From RYN-230 sp963720645 (GTDB lineage Bacteria; Actinomycetota; Actinomycetes; Streptosporangiales; Streptosporangiaceae): a stretch of 64,000 bases of DNA. How positions within the stretch are numbered: position 1 is the stretch's first letter; every line of letters begins with the position of its first letter. A program made the translations under genes and the position numbers. The stretch spans positions 62,001 through 126,000 of the forward strand of contig CAVRFX010000023.1 of assembly GCA_963720645.1 (NCBI GenBank), given 5' to 3'. This document shows positions 1 through 8,229 of this stretch, piece after piece. The notes beneath the pieces were generated by a model. The model had not been told where the DNA came from, made no database searches, and saw nothing but the letters and a program-made list of their open reading frames with translations.

Positions 1-363
1 CGGGCCGCGGACGCGCACGCCCAGCACGAGAAGCAGATCGGGCACCCGGACCCGGACTGGCCGGACTGGTACGCGGCCTACCTCGAGCGTGAGCAGGCCG
101 GGCCAGGGCCCGAACCCGCTTCCCCGGCCGGCCGGGGCGGGGCGCCGGTAACTGTCGCCGTCGTGACCACCCGCACCGAGGCCGAACTGATCGCCGGCAT
201 GCTGCGCAATAACGACCTGCGCGCCGTCGTGTCCGCCGACGATGCCGGCGGGCAGGAGCCGCAGCTGCAGGCCCAGGGGGTGCGCGTGCTCGTCCCGGCC
301 GCCGATGAGGCTCCGGCCCGGCGGCTCATCGACGCAGCCAACCGGCCGGGCGCGGGCGGGTAA
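1..363 (+). CDS. C-terminal part of a protein ending in a DUF2007 domain, cut by window edge
   Basis: The reading frame is open from base 1 and stops at 361-363, so the N-terminus lies outside the window. The first third contains the motif DPDWPDWYAAYL, which I recall at the C-terminal end of actinobacterial VOC (glyoxalase-fold) proteins. After a Pro/Gly/Ala linker comes a DUF2007-like module beginning VTVAVVTTRTEAELIAGML, with the signature VVSADDAGG and VRVLVP. DUF2007 is described as a putative signal-transducing or metal-related small domain; its ligand is unknown. I infer a VOC-like plus DUF2007 fusion. The GTG at 163 could alternatively start a free-standing DUF2007 protein, but the unbroken upstream frame argues for fusion. 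Confidence 0.6.
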   Translation, partial: RAADAHAQHEKQIGHPDPDWPDWYAAYLEREQAGPGPEPASPAGRGGAPVTVAVVTTRTEAELIAGMLRNNDLRAVVSADDAGGQEPQLQAQGVRVLVPAADEAPARRLIDAANRPGAGG

Positions 364-385
364 GGCCGGACCGCCGGAAGGGCGG

Positions 386-736
386 TCAGGACGGCAGCGG
401 CGAGGGGTGCCGGGGCTGGTAGATGGGGAATTGCGAGCCGTCCGGCAAGCGGATCGCGGCCAGCAGACCCCACCCCTGATCGGTGACGTCCTGCGCCTGC
501 CCGATCCCCTTGTCCCGCAGTTCGGCCAGCGTGGCGTGGATGTCATCACACATCAGGTACAGCTCATGACGGGCTTCCCCTGCTGCGGGATGCACCGCGA
601 GCTCCGCCGGGGGCAGGGCAAAAATGAGCCAGCCACCGCCCGCGTCGACCGACGGCAGCCCGAGCGTGTCCTTGAAGAACGCCCGGACCCGGTCAGCTTC
701 GGATGAGAACACGATCGCATGCATTCCGGTGATCAC
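386..736 (-). CDS. VOC family protein (glyoxalase/bleomycin-resistance fold)
   Basis: A 116-residue protein, the usual size of a single-chain VOC protein. It starts MITGMHAIVFSS and carries the family pattern ADRVRAFFKDTLGLP, then a WLIFALPPAELAVHP strand, a YLMCDDI segment and a C-terminal LPDGSQFPIYQP strand. VOC proteins are metal-dependent enzymes or ligand-binding proteins. The candidate metal residues are His8, a His/Glu pair in the middle and Asp/Gln near the end, but the substrate cannot be told. It is convergent with the preceding gene (22-base gap) and stands alone. Confidence 0.85.
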   Translation of the reverse strand: MITGMHAIVFSSEADRVRAFFKDTLGLPSVDAGGGWLIFALPPAELAVHPAAGEARHELYLMCDDIHATLAELRDKGIGQAQDVTDQGWGLLAAIRLPDGSQFPIYQPRHPSPLPS

Positions 737-992
737 GTCGTGATCCTAGCGCCAGCCAGCGAACTTTCAGCGCGTGATCAGCGGGCCTGGAGCTGACTTT
801 CAGCTAGATAACGGACTGTAGGTGTGTACAACACGGGGGAATTGTGTCCACCGCAGGGCAATCACCTGCCAGCGCGCGCCACGGGAACAGAGGGTGATGC
901 GCCTGCTGGCATGCGGCCAGGACACCATCGTCGTGTCCACCGTGACATCAGCCGGACAGCCAGGGCAGGTAACGAGGATGAGGCAGCAGGTA

Positions 993-1436
993 ATGACAGG
1001 CGACGCGGCCACGCCCGGCGCAGCGGACGGACCTGGCGAACTGGGGGCCTGGGCCTCCCGCTGGGCGTGGGAGATGACCCTGCCCGCCGCCGGGCATGCC
1101 CCTGGTTACGCGCGGCAGGCCACCCGGGAGGTGCTGGCCTCGCGGCACGTCACCCAGGTGGAGGAAACGGCCGTCCTGCTCGTCTCCGAGCTGGTCACGA
1201 ACGCGGTCCGGCACGCCTCGACCGGAGGGTCCATGCTGGTGCTGCGGCTGGAAGCCGCGGGAACCTCGCTGAGGATCGAGGTCCACGACGCCGACCCGCA
1301 GTGGCCGAGGCCGGTCATCCCGGGCGGGCTCGACGAGTCAGGATTCGGATTCGTCATCGTGGATGCCCTGGCCACCAAGTGGGGAGTCAGCAGCACGGCC
1401 ACGGGCAAGGCCGTGTGGGCCGAACTGGCGGTGTAG
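993..1436 (+). CDS. Anti-sigma-factor-type ATP-binding protein (HATPase_c_2 / RsbW-like)
   Basis: About 147 residues with the GHKL ATPase boxes: the N box ELVTNAVRHA, the G1 region VHDADP, and the G2 region ESGFGFVIVDALATKWGV, ending WAELAV. Actinobacteria carry many such single-domain proteins; they act as anti-sigma-factor kinases or as ATP-dependent switches paired with STAS antagonists. I chose ATG 993 because GAGG lies nine bases upstream; ATG 978 and an in-frame ATG at 822 are alternatives that add residues of no recognisable homology. A STAS antagonist lies at 34257-34643 but is too far away to be an operon partner. Confidence 0.8.
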   Translation: MTGDAATPGAADGPGELGAWASRWAWEMTLPAAGHAPGYARQATREVLASRHVTQVEETAVLLVSELVTNAVRHASTGGSMLVLRLEAAGTSLRIEVHDADPQWPRPVIPGGLDESGFGFVIVDALATKWGVSSTATGKAVWAELAV

Positions 1437-1462
1437 CGGCCCGGCGCCGCGGGCACAGCACC

Positions 1463-2245
1463 ATGATGGAAAGCGTGCCCCTCGGTGACACCACGCCCGC
1501 TGCTCCCGTTTCCCGCCCGCGCGGGCCGGACCTGGCCGGGCAGACCGTCGTCGTGATCGGCGGCAGCGCGGGCATCGGGCTCGAGACCGCCCGGCGCGCC
1601 CGGGCGGAGGGCGCCGACGTCATCCTGACCGGCCGTAATCCCGGGCGGCTCAGGCAGGCGGCGCTGGACGTCGGCGCGCAGCGCACCGCGGCCTTCGACG
1701 CCGGCGACACGGCTGCGCTGGCGAGCTTCTTCCGGGAGCTGCCGGCCCCGATCGACCATGTGATGGTGACGGCAGGCGGCCCGCGCTACGGCCCCCTGCT
1801 CGAGATGGATTCAGCGGAGGTACGCGACGCGATCAGCGACCATGCGGTGCTGGCGCTGGAGGTCGCGCGCCACGCGGCCGGCCGGATGAGGCCCGGGGGC
1901 ACGCTGCTGCTCCTGGGCGGCACCGGCGGCCGGCGGGTGCGCCGTGGCCTCGGGATCGCCTCCGCCGCCACCGCCGTGCTGCCCCCGTTCACGGCGGCCC
2001 TCGCGCTTGAGCTAGCGCCGGTCCGGGTCAACCTCATCGCCCCCGGTTTCGTCGACACCCCGCTGTCGGCCTCGCTGCTCGGCGATCAGCTCGAGGAGCG
2101 GCGGGAAGAGCTGCGGGCGACGCTCCCGATCGGCCGCGTCGTCGGCCCCGCGGACGTCGCCGCGCTCGCCGTGCACATCATGACCAACACGGCCCTCACC
2201 GGCGCGACGTATGACATCGACGGCGGCCAGCAGTTCGTTTTCTGA
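1463..2245 (+). CDS. SDR family oxidoreductase lacking the usual catalytic Tyr-Lys
   Basis: A 260-residue Rossmann-fold short-chain dehydrogenase. The nucleotide-binding loop reads IGGSAGIG, followed by ILTGRNPGRL, the VTAGG (NNAG-like) strand and the C-terminal IAPGFVDTPL. The normal YxxxK active-site motif should follow the GGTGG segment, but the sequence there is LGIASAATAVLPPF, with no Tyr or Lys. I recall close actinobacterial relatives with the same replacement, so this looks like a stable atypical subfamily rather than damage. It may bind NAD(P) without classical dehydrogenase chemistry. It follows the ATPase gene after 26 bases on the same strand. Confidence 0.85.
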   Translation: MMESVPLGDTTPAAPVSRPRGPDLAGQTVVVIGGSAGIGLETARRARAEGADVILTGRNPGRLRQAALDVGAQRTAAFDAGDTAALASFFRELPAPIDHVMVTAGGPRYGPLLEMDSAEVRDAISDHAVLALEVARHAAGRMRPGGTLLLLGGTGGRRVRRGLGIASAATAVLPPFTAALALELAPVRVNLIAPGFVDTPLSASLLGDQLEERREELRATLPIGRVVGPADVAALAVHIMTNTALTGATYDIDGGQQFVF

Positions 2246-2284
2246 CTACCGCGCCCTAACGGTCTTATCGCCGGGCTGGCGCCG

Positions 2285-2301
2285 CCGGCGACGGTCGCCG
2301 G
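2285..2301. terminator. Perfect hairpin between convergent genes
   Basis: Eight-base arms CCGGCGAC and GTCGCCGG flank a single G. The site sits in the short gap between the SDR stop and the stop of the LuxR gene on the other strand, as expected of a bidirectional terminator. There is no U-tract, which is common in high-GC actinobacteria. Confidence 0.45.
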
Positions 2302-2307
2302 GCGGCC

Positions 2308-5256
2308 TCACCGGGGGGTGTCACGCTGCACGGTCACGACCCACGCGGCGATCTCCGCGCGGCGGCCGGCCCCCAGTTTCGTGAGGATGTGCGTCACGTG
2401 GGCCGAGATTGTCTTCGGGGCCAGCACCAGCTGCTGGGCGATCTGCCGGTTGGTGAGCCCGGCCGCCACGAGCTGGGCGACCTCGTATTCGCGTTCGCTC
2501 AGCGGACGCCACGGCTCCTCCGGGCTGGGCCCGAGCGAGCGGGTGAGCCGCTCAGCCTCCTCGGCGAGCGTGCTGGCGCCGGCCGCCGCGGCGAGGGTGC
2601 GGGCCTCATCCAGCAGCAGGCCCGCCTGGCCGGGCCGCCGCGCCCGGGCGGCGGCCGCCGCGAGGTCGAGCAGGACCCCGGTGCCCTCCCAGAACCGGCG
2701 CCGCGCCCGCCACGACTCCCGGGCCGACTCCAGCGCCTGCTGCGCCGCCGCGATGTCGCCGCGGGCGAGCAGGATGAGGCCCTGGCCGTGCCCGATCGCG
2801 GGCAGCGTCCCCGGGATCGCGCGCGCCTCCAGCACGGCACCGACCCGGGCGGACCACTCCCCCGCGGCCTCGACCGCGCCGCGGGCCAGGTGCGCCCGCA
2901 CGCCGGTGAGCAGGTACGGGAACAGGCAGGCGGCGTCCATGACCTCGGCCGAGGCCTGGTACCCGCGCTCACACAGGGTGAGCGCCGTGTCGTAGTCGCC
3001 GCGGCACCGCGCGGCTTCGGCCAGGCCCCACAGCGGCGGCGACAGCCGCTGCAGCTCGGCCATCCGCTCCCCCGCGGCGAGCGCTTCCCGCAGCAGGTTC
3101 CCGGCGGTGTTCCAGTCGCCCCGGCCCATCGCGAGGTAGCCCAGCACGTATTGCGCCGTGATCCGGGTGGTGATGCCGCCGCGGCCGTCCGCCAGGGCAC
3201 CCTGGGCCGTCCGGGTCGCCGCATCCCACTGGCCGGTCGCCCACTGGACATGCGCCAGGTGTGCCGCCATGTAGTGCCGGTGATTCCAGAGCTCGGCATT
3301 CTCCGCGTAGCGGACGCCCTCGATCAGCCAGCGCTCCGCCCGGTCGTATTCCATCAGCTCGGAGGCGGACGATCCGACCATGCGGTATCCGCGGGCCGCC
3401 TCCGCTTCCTGGCAGGTCTCGCCGGCCCCGGCGATCGCCTCCTCCAGCAGCCGCCAGCCCTCATCCATCCGCCCGGCGAAGACCAGCGCCGATCCCAGTG
3501 TGGTGGCGGCGTTGAGGGCCGCCTCGTCATCCCCGATCCGCTGGCTCTCCGCCCGGCCGTGTTCCCCGTGCCTGATGGCCTCGTCGAGCCGGTCGTCAAC
3601 CAGGTAGGCGGCCGCCATCGCGGAGTGCAGCCGGGCCCGCTCACGGTCCGCGCCCGGCACCGTGCCCAGGCTGTCCAGTGCCGCCTGCAGGGTGCCGGCC
3701 CGGGCGTCGAGACCCGCGCCGAGCAGGTGCGCGACGGCGGCCATCCGGGGCGCCAGCGCGGCGGCCGCACGCGCGTCACCCGCCGCGGTGGTCAGCTCGT
3801 GGGCCTTCTGGTACGCCTGGGCCGCGGCCGCGTTGTCGTCGGTCGCCGCGGCCTCGTCACCCAGCGCGGCGAACAGCGTGGCCTGATCCAGCAGCGGAAG
3901 CTGAGCAGGCAGGTTGCGCACCGCCCGGCGGCACAGCTCGAGCGCCTCGCCGTGCGCCGATATCGCGCTGGCCTCGCGGGCGGCGGCGACGGCGTACTCG
4001 TAGGCAGGCCCGGAACACCCCGCCTGCTCGAAGTGGGCCGAGATGAAGGCACCGCGGTAGCCGCGCCCGGCCGCGGCGCCGGCCACCTTCTCGTGCAGGC
4101 GGCGCCGCAGGGGCAGCCCGGTGTCCGCGTACAGGGTGTCGCGGATCAGCGCGTGCCGGAAGTCGAAGGTGACCGCATCGGCGCCGGGAAGGACGAAATA
4201 CGCCTCGCGCAGCTCACGCAGGGCCGCGGCCACGTCATCGGGGCCAGCGTCGGTGACCGCGGTGAGCAGGTCAAAGTCGAAGGAGCGCCCGATGACGGCG
4301 GCCGCCGACGCGACGTCCCGCGTCGGCGCGGTCAGGCGGCGGGCCCGGCTGAGCACGGCGTCGCTCAGCGTGTCCGGCACCGCCGCCGCCTGGACCGCCG
4401 CGCCTGGCTGCGCGGCCAGGCTGTTCTCCCCGACGGCGGCCAGGAATTCCTCGATGTGCAGCGGGATGCCGTCGGTGCGCTCATGGATCGCCGCCACCAG
4501 CTGGGCCGGGACCGGCCGGCCGAGCGTGGCGCTGGTCATGGTCGCGGTCTGGTCCACGCCCAGGCGCGGCAGCCGGACCTCTTCGGCCAGCCGCTGGGCC
4601 AGCAAGCGGGCCCGCAGGTCACGCAGGGGCAGGCTGGGATAAAGCTCGTCACTGCGGTACGCGCCCGCGATCAGCACGGGCCGGTTCGCGATCCGCCCGG
4701 CCAGATGACCCAGCACGTCCAGGCTGAGCTCGTCGGCCCAGTGCAGGTCTTCCAGGATGATCAGCACCGGGGTCCCGGGTTCGGCGGTGACGAGCAGGTC
4801 GGCGAGGTCCTGCACCAGCAGGCGGCGCCGGTGATGCGCGTCCCCGGCGCCAGGCGGGATGGCCCGAAGCCGCGCCGTGAGGCGCTGGCCCAGATCGCCC
4901 AGGACCGGATCGGGCGCGGACACCAGGTCGCTGGCCAGGTCGAGCAGCATCCCGCCGAGGGACTGCACGTCACCGGGAAAGGCCGCGGCCCGGGCGACGG
5001 CGAAGCGGCCGGCCTGGGCGCGCCGGGTGAGCGAGCCGAGCAGCCGCGTCTTGCCGATGCCGGCTTCGCCTGCCACGAACAGCACCCGCCCGGCGCCCGC
5101 GGCGGCGCCGGACAGACGGTCCTCCATCAGGATGAGGACATCGTCCCGGCCGACCAGGACGGGTGACTGGATCACGCCCCCCACCGGCACCGCGGCCACC
5201 TCCCCCTGAGAAGTAAGTACCCCTTCGCGGCCGGATAGGGCAACTGACCGATGCAT
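2308..5256 (-). CDS. Large LuxR-family (LAL) ATP-binding transcriptional regulator
   Basis: A 982-residue protein with the LAL layout. An N-terminal AAA/NACHT-like ATPase has Walker A GEAGIGKT at residues 63-70 and Walker B ILEDLHWADE near 170. A long helical TPR-like middle follows, and then a C-terminal LuxR helix-turn-helix (PLSEREYEVAQLVAAGL, then NRQIAQQLVLAPKTISAHV). LAL proteins are usually pathway-specific activators that bind ATP and small ligands. The ATG at 5256 has no ribosome-binding site. A GTG near 5190 preceded by GGGGGAG is a better-supported start and keeps the ATPase domain. It is divergent from the DUF4242 gene, so the roughly 30-100 base gap is a shared promoter region. 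Confidence 0.9.
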   Translation of the reverse strand: MHRSVALSGREGVLTSQGEVAAVPVGGVIQSPVLVGRDDVLILMEDRLSGAAAGAGRVLFVAGEAGIGKTRLLGSLTRRAQAGRFAVARAAAFPGDVQSLGGMLLDLASDLVSAPDPVLGDLGQRLTARLRAIPPGAGDAHHRRRLLVQDLADLLVTAEPGTPVLIILEDLHWADELSLDVLGHLAGRIANRPVLIAGAYRSDELYPSLPLRDLRARLLAQRLAEEVRLPRLGVDQTATMTSATLGRPVPAQLVAAIHERTDGIPLHIEEFLAAVGENSLAAQPGAAVQAAAVPDTLSDAVLSRARRLTAPTRDVASAAAVIGRSFDFDLLTAVTDAGPDDVAAALRELREAYFVLPGADAVTFDFRHALIRDTLYADTGLPLRRRLHEKVAGAAAGRGYRGAFISAHFEQAGCSGPAYEYAVAAAREASAISAHGEALELCRRAVRNLPAQLPLLDQATLFAALGDEAAATDDNAAAAQAYQKAHELTTAAGDARAAAALAPRMAAVAHLLGAGLDARAGTLQAALDSLGTVPGADRERARLHSAMAAAYLVDDRLDEAIRHGEHGRAESQRIGDDEAALNAATTLGSALVFAGRMDEGWRLLEEAIAGAGETCQEAEAARGYRMVGSSASELMEYDRAERWLIEGVRYAENAELWNHRHYMAAHLAHVQWATGQWDAATRTAQGALADGRGGITTRITAQYVLGYLAMGRGDWNTAGNLLREALAAGERMAELQRLSPPLWGLAEAARCRGDYDTALTLCERGYQASAEVMDAACLFPYLLTGVRAHLARGAVEAAGEWSARVGAVLEARAIPGTLPAIGHGQGLILLARGDIAAAQQALESARESWRARRRFWEGTGVLLDLAAAAARARRPGQAGLLLDEARTLAAAAGASTLAEEAERLTRSLGPSPEEPWRPLSEREYEVAQLVAAGLTNRQIAQQLVLAPKTISAHVTHILTKLGAGRRAEIAAWVVTVQRDTPR

Positions 5257-5285
5257 CGCAGCGCGCGCGGGCCGAGGCTCGAGTC

Positions 5286-5567
5286 ATGCCCATCGGTATC
5301 GGCAAGGAGCCTGACGTGGCGAAGTTCATGGACGTCCACCACGGATTCGTCGGCGTGACCGAGCCGGCGCTGCGCGAGGCCTGTGAGCGCGACCTGGTGG
5401 CCGGGACCGCGGAGGGCGTGCGTTTCGAGCACGTCTGGCTCGACCCCGGGTCAGGCACCGTGTTCTGCCTCTCGTCCGGGCCCTCGAAAGAGGCGGTACG
5501 CCGGGTGCACGACCAGGCCGGGCACCCCGCCGGGGAAATCTACGAGCTGACCGTCGAGATCGGATAG
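5286..5567 (+). CDS. DUF4242 / SCO4226-like nickel-binding protein
   Basis: A 93-residue protein that matches the small alpha/beta SCO4226 family in my memory: KFMDVHHGF at the N-terminus, a VTEPALREACERDL helix, FEHVWLDPGSGTVFCLSSGP in the middle and HPAGEIYELTVEIG at the end. The Streptomyces coelicolor member binds nickel; the physiological role is unknown. The core starts at AKFMDV, so a GTG about 30 bases downstream is an alternative start. It is the first gene of a tight run with the acetyltransferase eight bases later. Confidence 0.8.
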   Translation: MPIGIGKEPDVAKFMDVHHGFVGVTEPALREACERDLVAGTAEGVRFEHVWLDPGSGTVFCLSSGPSKEAVRRVHDQAGHPAGEIYELTVEIG

Positions 5568-5575
5568 CCAAACCC

Positions 5576-6268
5576 ATGATGTTCAACGATCACATCCATG
5601 CCGCACTCGCCCGGGAGCGGAGCGGCGCCCTGCTGGCCGGGGCGCAAGCCGCCCGCCAGGGCAGGCAGGCGCGAGCGGGGCGGCCCCAGCCGGGGGTGGC
5701 GCCGGGTCACCGGGTCGTCCTGCGTGACGGCTCGGGCGTGCTGATCCGGCCGGTGCACCGCACCGATGCGCCGCTGCTGGCGGACGGCTTCGCCCGGCTG
5801 AGCGCCACATCCCGCTGGATGCGGTTCCTGACGGCGAAGCGGGAACTGTCAGCAGCGGAGCTGAGGTACCTCACCGACGTTGACCACCACGACCATGAGG
5901 CGCTCGGCGCCCTGGATCAGGGCGATGGGCGCGGGGTGGGCATCGCCCGCTACGTCAGGAGCGCCGACGACCCGCGCGCCGCCGACATCGCCGTGACCAT
6001 CGTTGACGACTGGCAGGGCCGGGGGCTGGGCACCGAGCTGCTGGCCCGGCTGTCGTCTCGCGCGGTTGACGAGGGCATCCATCGTTTCACCGCGCTGGTC
6101 GCGGCCGAGAACGAGGCCGTCAGCCGGCTGCTGCGCACCATGTGCGCCAGCCTGGTCAGCCGCGAGTCCAACACCCTGGAGTACGAGATCGCCCTGGTCC
6201 CCGGCGCGGAGCAGGACGGCGACCGCGGCGGCCTGCTCCGGCCGGTCACGGCCCCGGCGCCATGGTGA
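5576..6268 (+). CDS. GNAT family N-acetyltransferase
   Basis: A 230-residue protein with a GNAT domain in its second half. The acetyl-CoA pyrophosphate-binding motif QGRGLG is at residues 147-152 within VDDWQGRGLGTELLARL. The first 45 residues are a basic, Ala/Arg-rich extension. A second, frameshifted member of the same subfamily lies at 29664-30504 and shares the ADIAVTVVDDWQGRG block, so the two are paralogues. The acceptor substrate is unknown. The stop overlaps the start of the next gene by seven bases, which implies translational coupling. Confidence 0.85.
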   Translation: MMFNDHIHAALARERSGALLAGAQAARQGRQARAGRPQPGVAPGHRVVLRDGSGVLIRPVHRTDAPLLADGFARLSATSRWMRFLTAKRELSAAELRYLTDVDHHDHEALGALDQGDGRGVGIARYVRSADDPRAADIAVTIVDDWQGRGLGTELLARLSSRAVDEGIHRFTALVAAENEAVSRLLRTMCASLVSRESNTLEYEIALVPGAEQDGDRGGLLRPVTAPAPW

Positions 6269-6543
6269 GGGACGGGATCGCGTGCCTGGACATGCTCGCG
6301 GCGCAGCTGAACGCCCGCGGCTGGACCGCCTACCTCCGGGCGCCGGCTGACCGGCTCGCGTCCCTGGTCGTGCTGGACCCCCGCGACGACCGCACCATGG
6401 GCAGCGACATCGTCGCGGCACCGGCTGCCGGTGACTGGTGGTACTGGTTCAGCTGGGGTGAGCGGATCGCGCCTGTTCGCGCGCCCGGGGCGGCGGCGGA
6501 CGCGGTCATCAGCGCCCTCCGGACAGCACAGGCACTTTCCTGA
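6262..6543 (+). CDS. Conserved hypothetical protein, coupled to the acetyltransferase
   Basis: A 93-residue protein with no domain I can name. The sequence is rich in aromatic residues in its centre (DWWYWFSWGERIAPV) and has a helix at each end. I remember similar small proteins in actinobacteria, always uncharacterised. Its ATG lies inside the end of the acetyltransferase gene (ATGGTGA overlap), so it is probably translated from the same mRNA and may be a partner of that enzyme. There is no signal peptide or membrane segment. Confidence 0.7.
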   Translation: MVRDGIACLDMLAAQLNARGWTAYLRAPADRLASLVVLDPRDDRTMGSDIVAAPAAGDWWYWFSWGERIAPVRAPGAAADAVISALRTAQALS

Positions 6544-6654
6544 TTCAGCCGCTCAGGCTCCGCGCTGACCCTGATGCCTTCCAGGGGAAGACCAGGGTGT
6601 GAATCGGGGGTGATCCCGATCGACGGGGATGAGTGCCGGCGGCAGAGTTGAAGC

Positions 6655-6753
6655 ATGAACACAACCTCTGCACACGCCGTCACTGACCAGCCGGCTGCCC
6701 GTCAGCTGCGCCGGTCCGCGGACATCATCAGCCACCAGAACCGCTCCCGCTGA
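6655..6753 (+). CDS. Possible 32-residue small protein
   Basis: A short frame, MNTTSAHAVTDQPAARQLRR and onward to a TGA at 6751-6753. It lies immediately upstream of the small membrane protein and on the same strand. No recognisable homology and only a weak ribosome site (gttgaag). It may be a leader peptide or noise. Confidence 0.3.
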   Translation: MNTTSAHAVTDQPAARQLRRSADIISHQNRSR

Positions 6754-6798
6754 ATCCCTGACCGCTAGCCAGCCCGACCTGAACGGAGACTGATTACC

Positions 6799-6948
6799 AT
6801 GCCCGCGATCCTCGCCCTCGTCCTCATCGCCATCGTGGCCCTGACCGTCCTCAGCTTCACCGCGCACATCCTGTTCTCGCCCTGGCTGCTGGTGGCCATC
6901 GGCATTCTGCTCTGGATCAAGTACCGGCCACGCCGCTCCCGCCAGTAG
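6799..6948 (+). CDS. Small hydrophobic membrane protein (49 aa)
   Basis: The frame starts MPAILALVLIAIVALTVLSF and ends in a basic tail KYRPRRSRQ. It contains two closely spaced hydrophobic segments (about residues 3-20 and 27-41), so it should form a membrane hairpin with the tail in the cytoplasm. CGGAGA stands about ten bases before the ATG. Similar short hydrophobic proteins are frequent in actinobacteria and are linked to envelope stress; the role here is inferred only from that. Confidence 0.6.
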   Translation: MPAILALVLIAIVALTVLSFTAHILFSPWLLVAIGILLWIKYRPRRSRQ

Positions 6949-6969
6949 TCCCCCGATGCCCGGCCCCCC

Positions 6970-7006
6970 GCTGCCCGGCCGGCCCTGAGCAGGGCCGCCG
7001 GGCAGC
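6970..7006. terminator. Strong bidirectional terminator hairpin
   Basis: A ten-base arm GCTGCCCGGC pairs with GCCGGGCAGC. One bulged C separates it from a second six-base stem GGCCCT/AGGGCC closed by a GAGC loop. It stands between the small membrane protein and the HPr-kinase-like gene that converge on it. Confidence 0.75.
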
Positions 7007-7061
7007 GTCGCGCTCCAGGGAGCCCGCCCCGGCCGGCCCGGGCGGGCGGCCGGGACCGGCC

Positions 7062-8105
7062 TCACGTCATGACTGCGGAGAGGAAGTTACCCACCAGTGC
7101 CTCCGGGGTGGCGCAGTTGTTGATCCAGGACACTGTCGTGCGATCAAGGAGCCGCCGGAAACGCGACTCCTCACGCAGCTTGTCGTCTTCTCCCATGAGG
7201 ATCAGGGATCCGTTGAAGAACGCCTCGTGGTGGTGAGCGGAACCCGCGCCGCCCTCGCTTTCCAGTTCCCGCACCGACGCGCCTCCCCGGCCGGGCGGCA
7301 GCCAGTCCGGGGATTCCCGGACGACCACGGCCACATGCTGCGCCACCATGGACGAGGTGCTCCACGCCGGCCCGTACACGCTGTCCGGTGACACCAGCAT
7401 CCGGGCGGCCCGGTCCGGTTCTGAGAGATCACGCGTGTACGAGCCTGCCGGTGCGCTGGAGAAGAAGCCGGGCCGCAGGGCGAGCACACTGCTTGATTTC
7501 ATGTGCAGCATCCGCTCTCCGGTGCTGACCGAATCACCGGAACTCAGCGAAATGGCACCCCAGTCGTCGTTCAGCACCGTCAGCGAGTAGTCAGGCTGGC
7601 GCAGCAGCCCGGCTACCAGCGTGGTCTTCCCGGCCCCCGAGCTCCCCGTGATCACCACGCCGCGCTGGCGCGCCCCCGCGCCGACAGACACCGCGCATCC
7701 GTGCATGAACAACGTGTCGTCCCGGCTCACGGCGGAGCACATGCCCCGGACGCACACCTTGGCCAGCCGGTACGGGCCGAACCCGAAGACGACCATGATC
7801 TTCTGATCCCGCGACCACCAGCGCGCCCCGTCCCACCGTGCGTCCAGCCCGTAGCGGCAGGCCGGCTGGGTCAGCGCGTACAGCGTGGCGTCAGGGTGCT
7901 GATCGATCCCGGCCTGCGCCCAGTTGGCGGCGAACATGCGGCTGAGCCGGGCGCTGTCCGAAAGGAATGCGACCACGAGACGGCCCCCGGGGACACGCAC
8001 CGATGCGAGCACGCGGTGGCCGAGCCGGAGACGGGCGACCGCGGCCAGCAGGCCTGGCCCGGGCTCACGGACCGGCAACAGCGCGTCGTAGTAGCGGACA
8101 GCCAT
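7062..8105 (-). CDS. HPr-kinase-like P-loop protein
   Basis: A 347-residue protein with Walker A GSSGAGKTT at 154-162, preceded by FMHGCAVSVG and followed by LLRQPDYSLTVLNDDWGAIS. This is the arrangement of the HPr kinase/PEPCK-like fold (P-loop, then an acidic strand). The N-terminal 140 residues lack the HprK N domain, so it is not a true HPr kinase. Such proteins occur in actinobacteria alone or near peptide-modification genes (for example lasso-peptide clusters); none of those partners is visible here. Substrate unknown. The stop faces the strong terminator at 6970-7006. Confidence 0.65.
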   Translation of the reverse strand: MAVRYYDALLPVREPGPGLLAAVARLRLGHRVLASVRVPGGRLVVAFLSDSARLSRMFAANWAQAGIDQHPDATLYALTQPACRYGLDARWDGARWWSRDQKIMVVFGFGPYRLAKVCVRGMCSAVSRDDTLFMHGCAVSVGAGARQRGVVITGSSGAGKTTLVAGLLRQPDYSLTVLNDDWGAISLSSGDSVSTGERMLHMKSSSVLALRPGFFSSAPAGSYTRDLSEPDRAARMLVSPDSVYGPAWSTSSMVAQHVAVVVRESPDWLPPGRGGASVRELESEGGAGSAHHHEAFFNGSLILMGEDDKLREESRFRRLLDRTTVSWINNCATPEALVGNFLSAVMT

Positions 8106-8229
8106 GCCACGCCCCCTCGCCGACAGCTTCGGGGACGGGCCGCCACCGCGGCAGTGGCGTTCAGCAGTCCTGGCCGGGCCCTTGGTCCCGCCGCGAGGAG
8201 GTCCACGGCACCACCTGAGGTCCGACGGG

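Noticed and set aside
2389..5166. Open frame of 925 codons on the plus strand
   Set aside because: It is wholly antisense to the LAL regulator and has Arg/Gly/Pro-rich composition without motifs: a GC-bias shadow.
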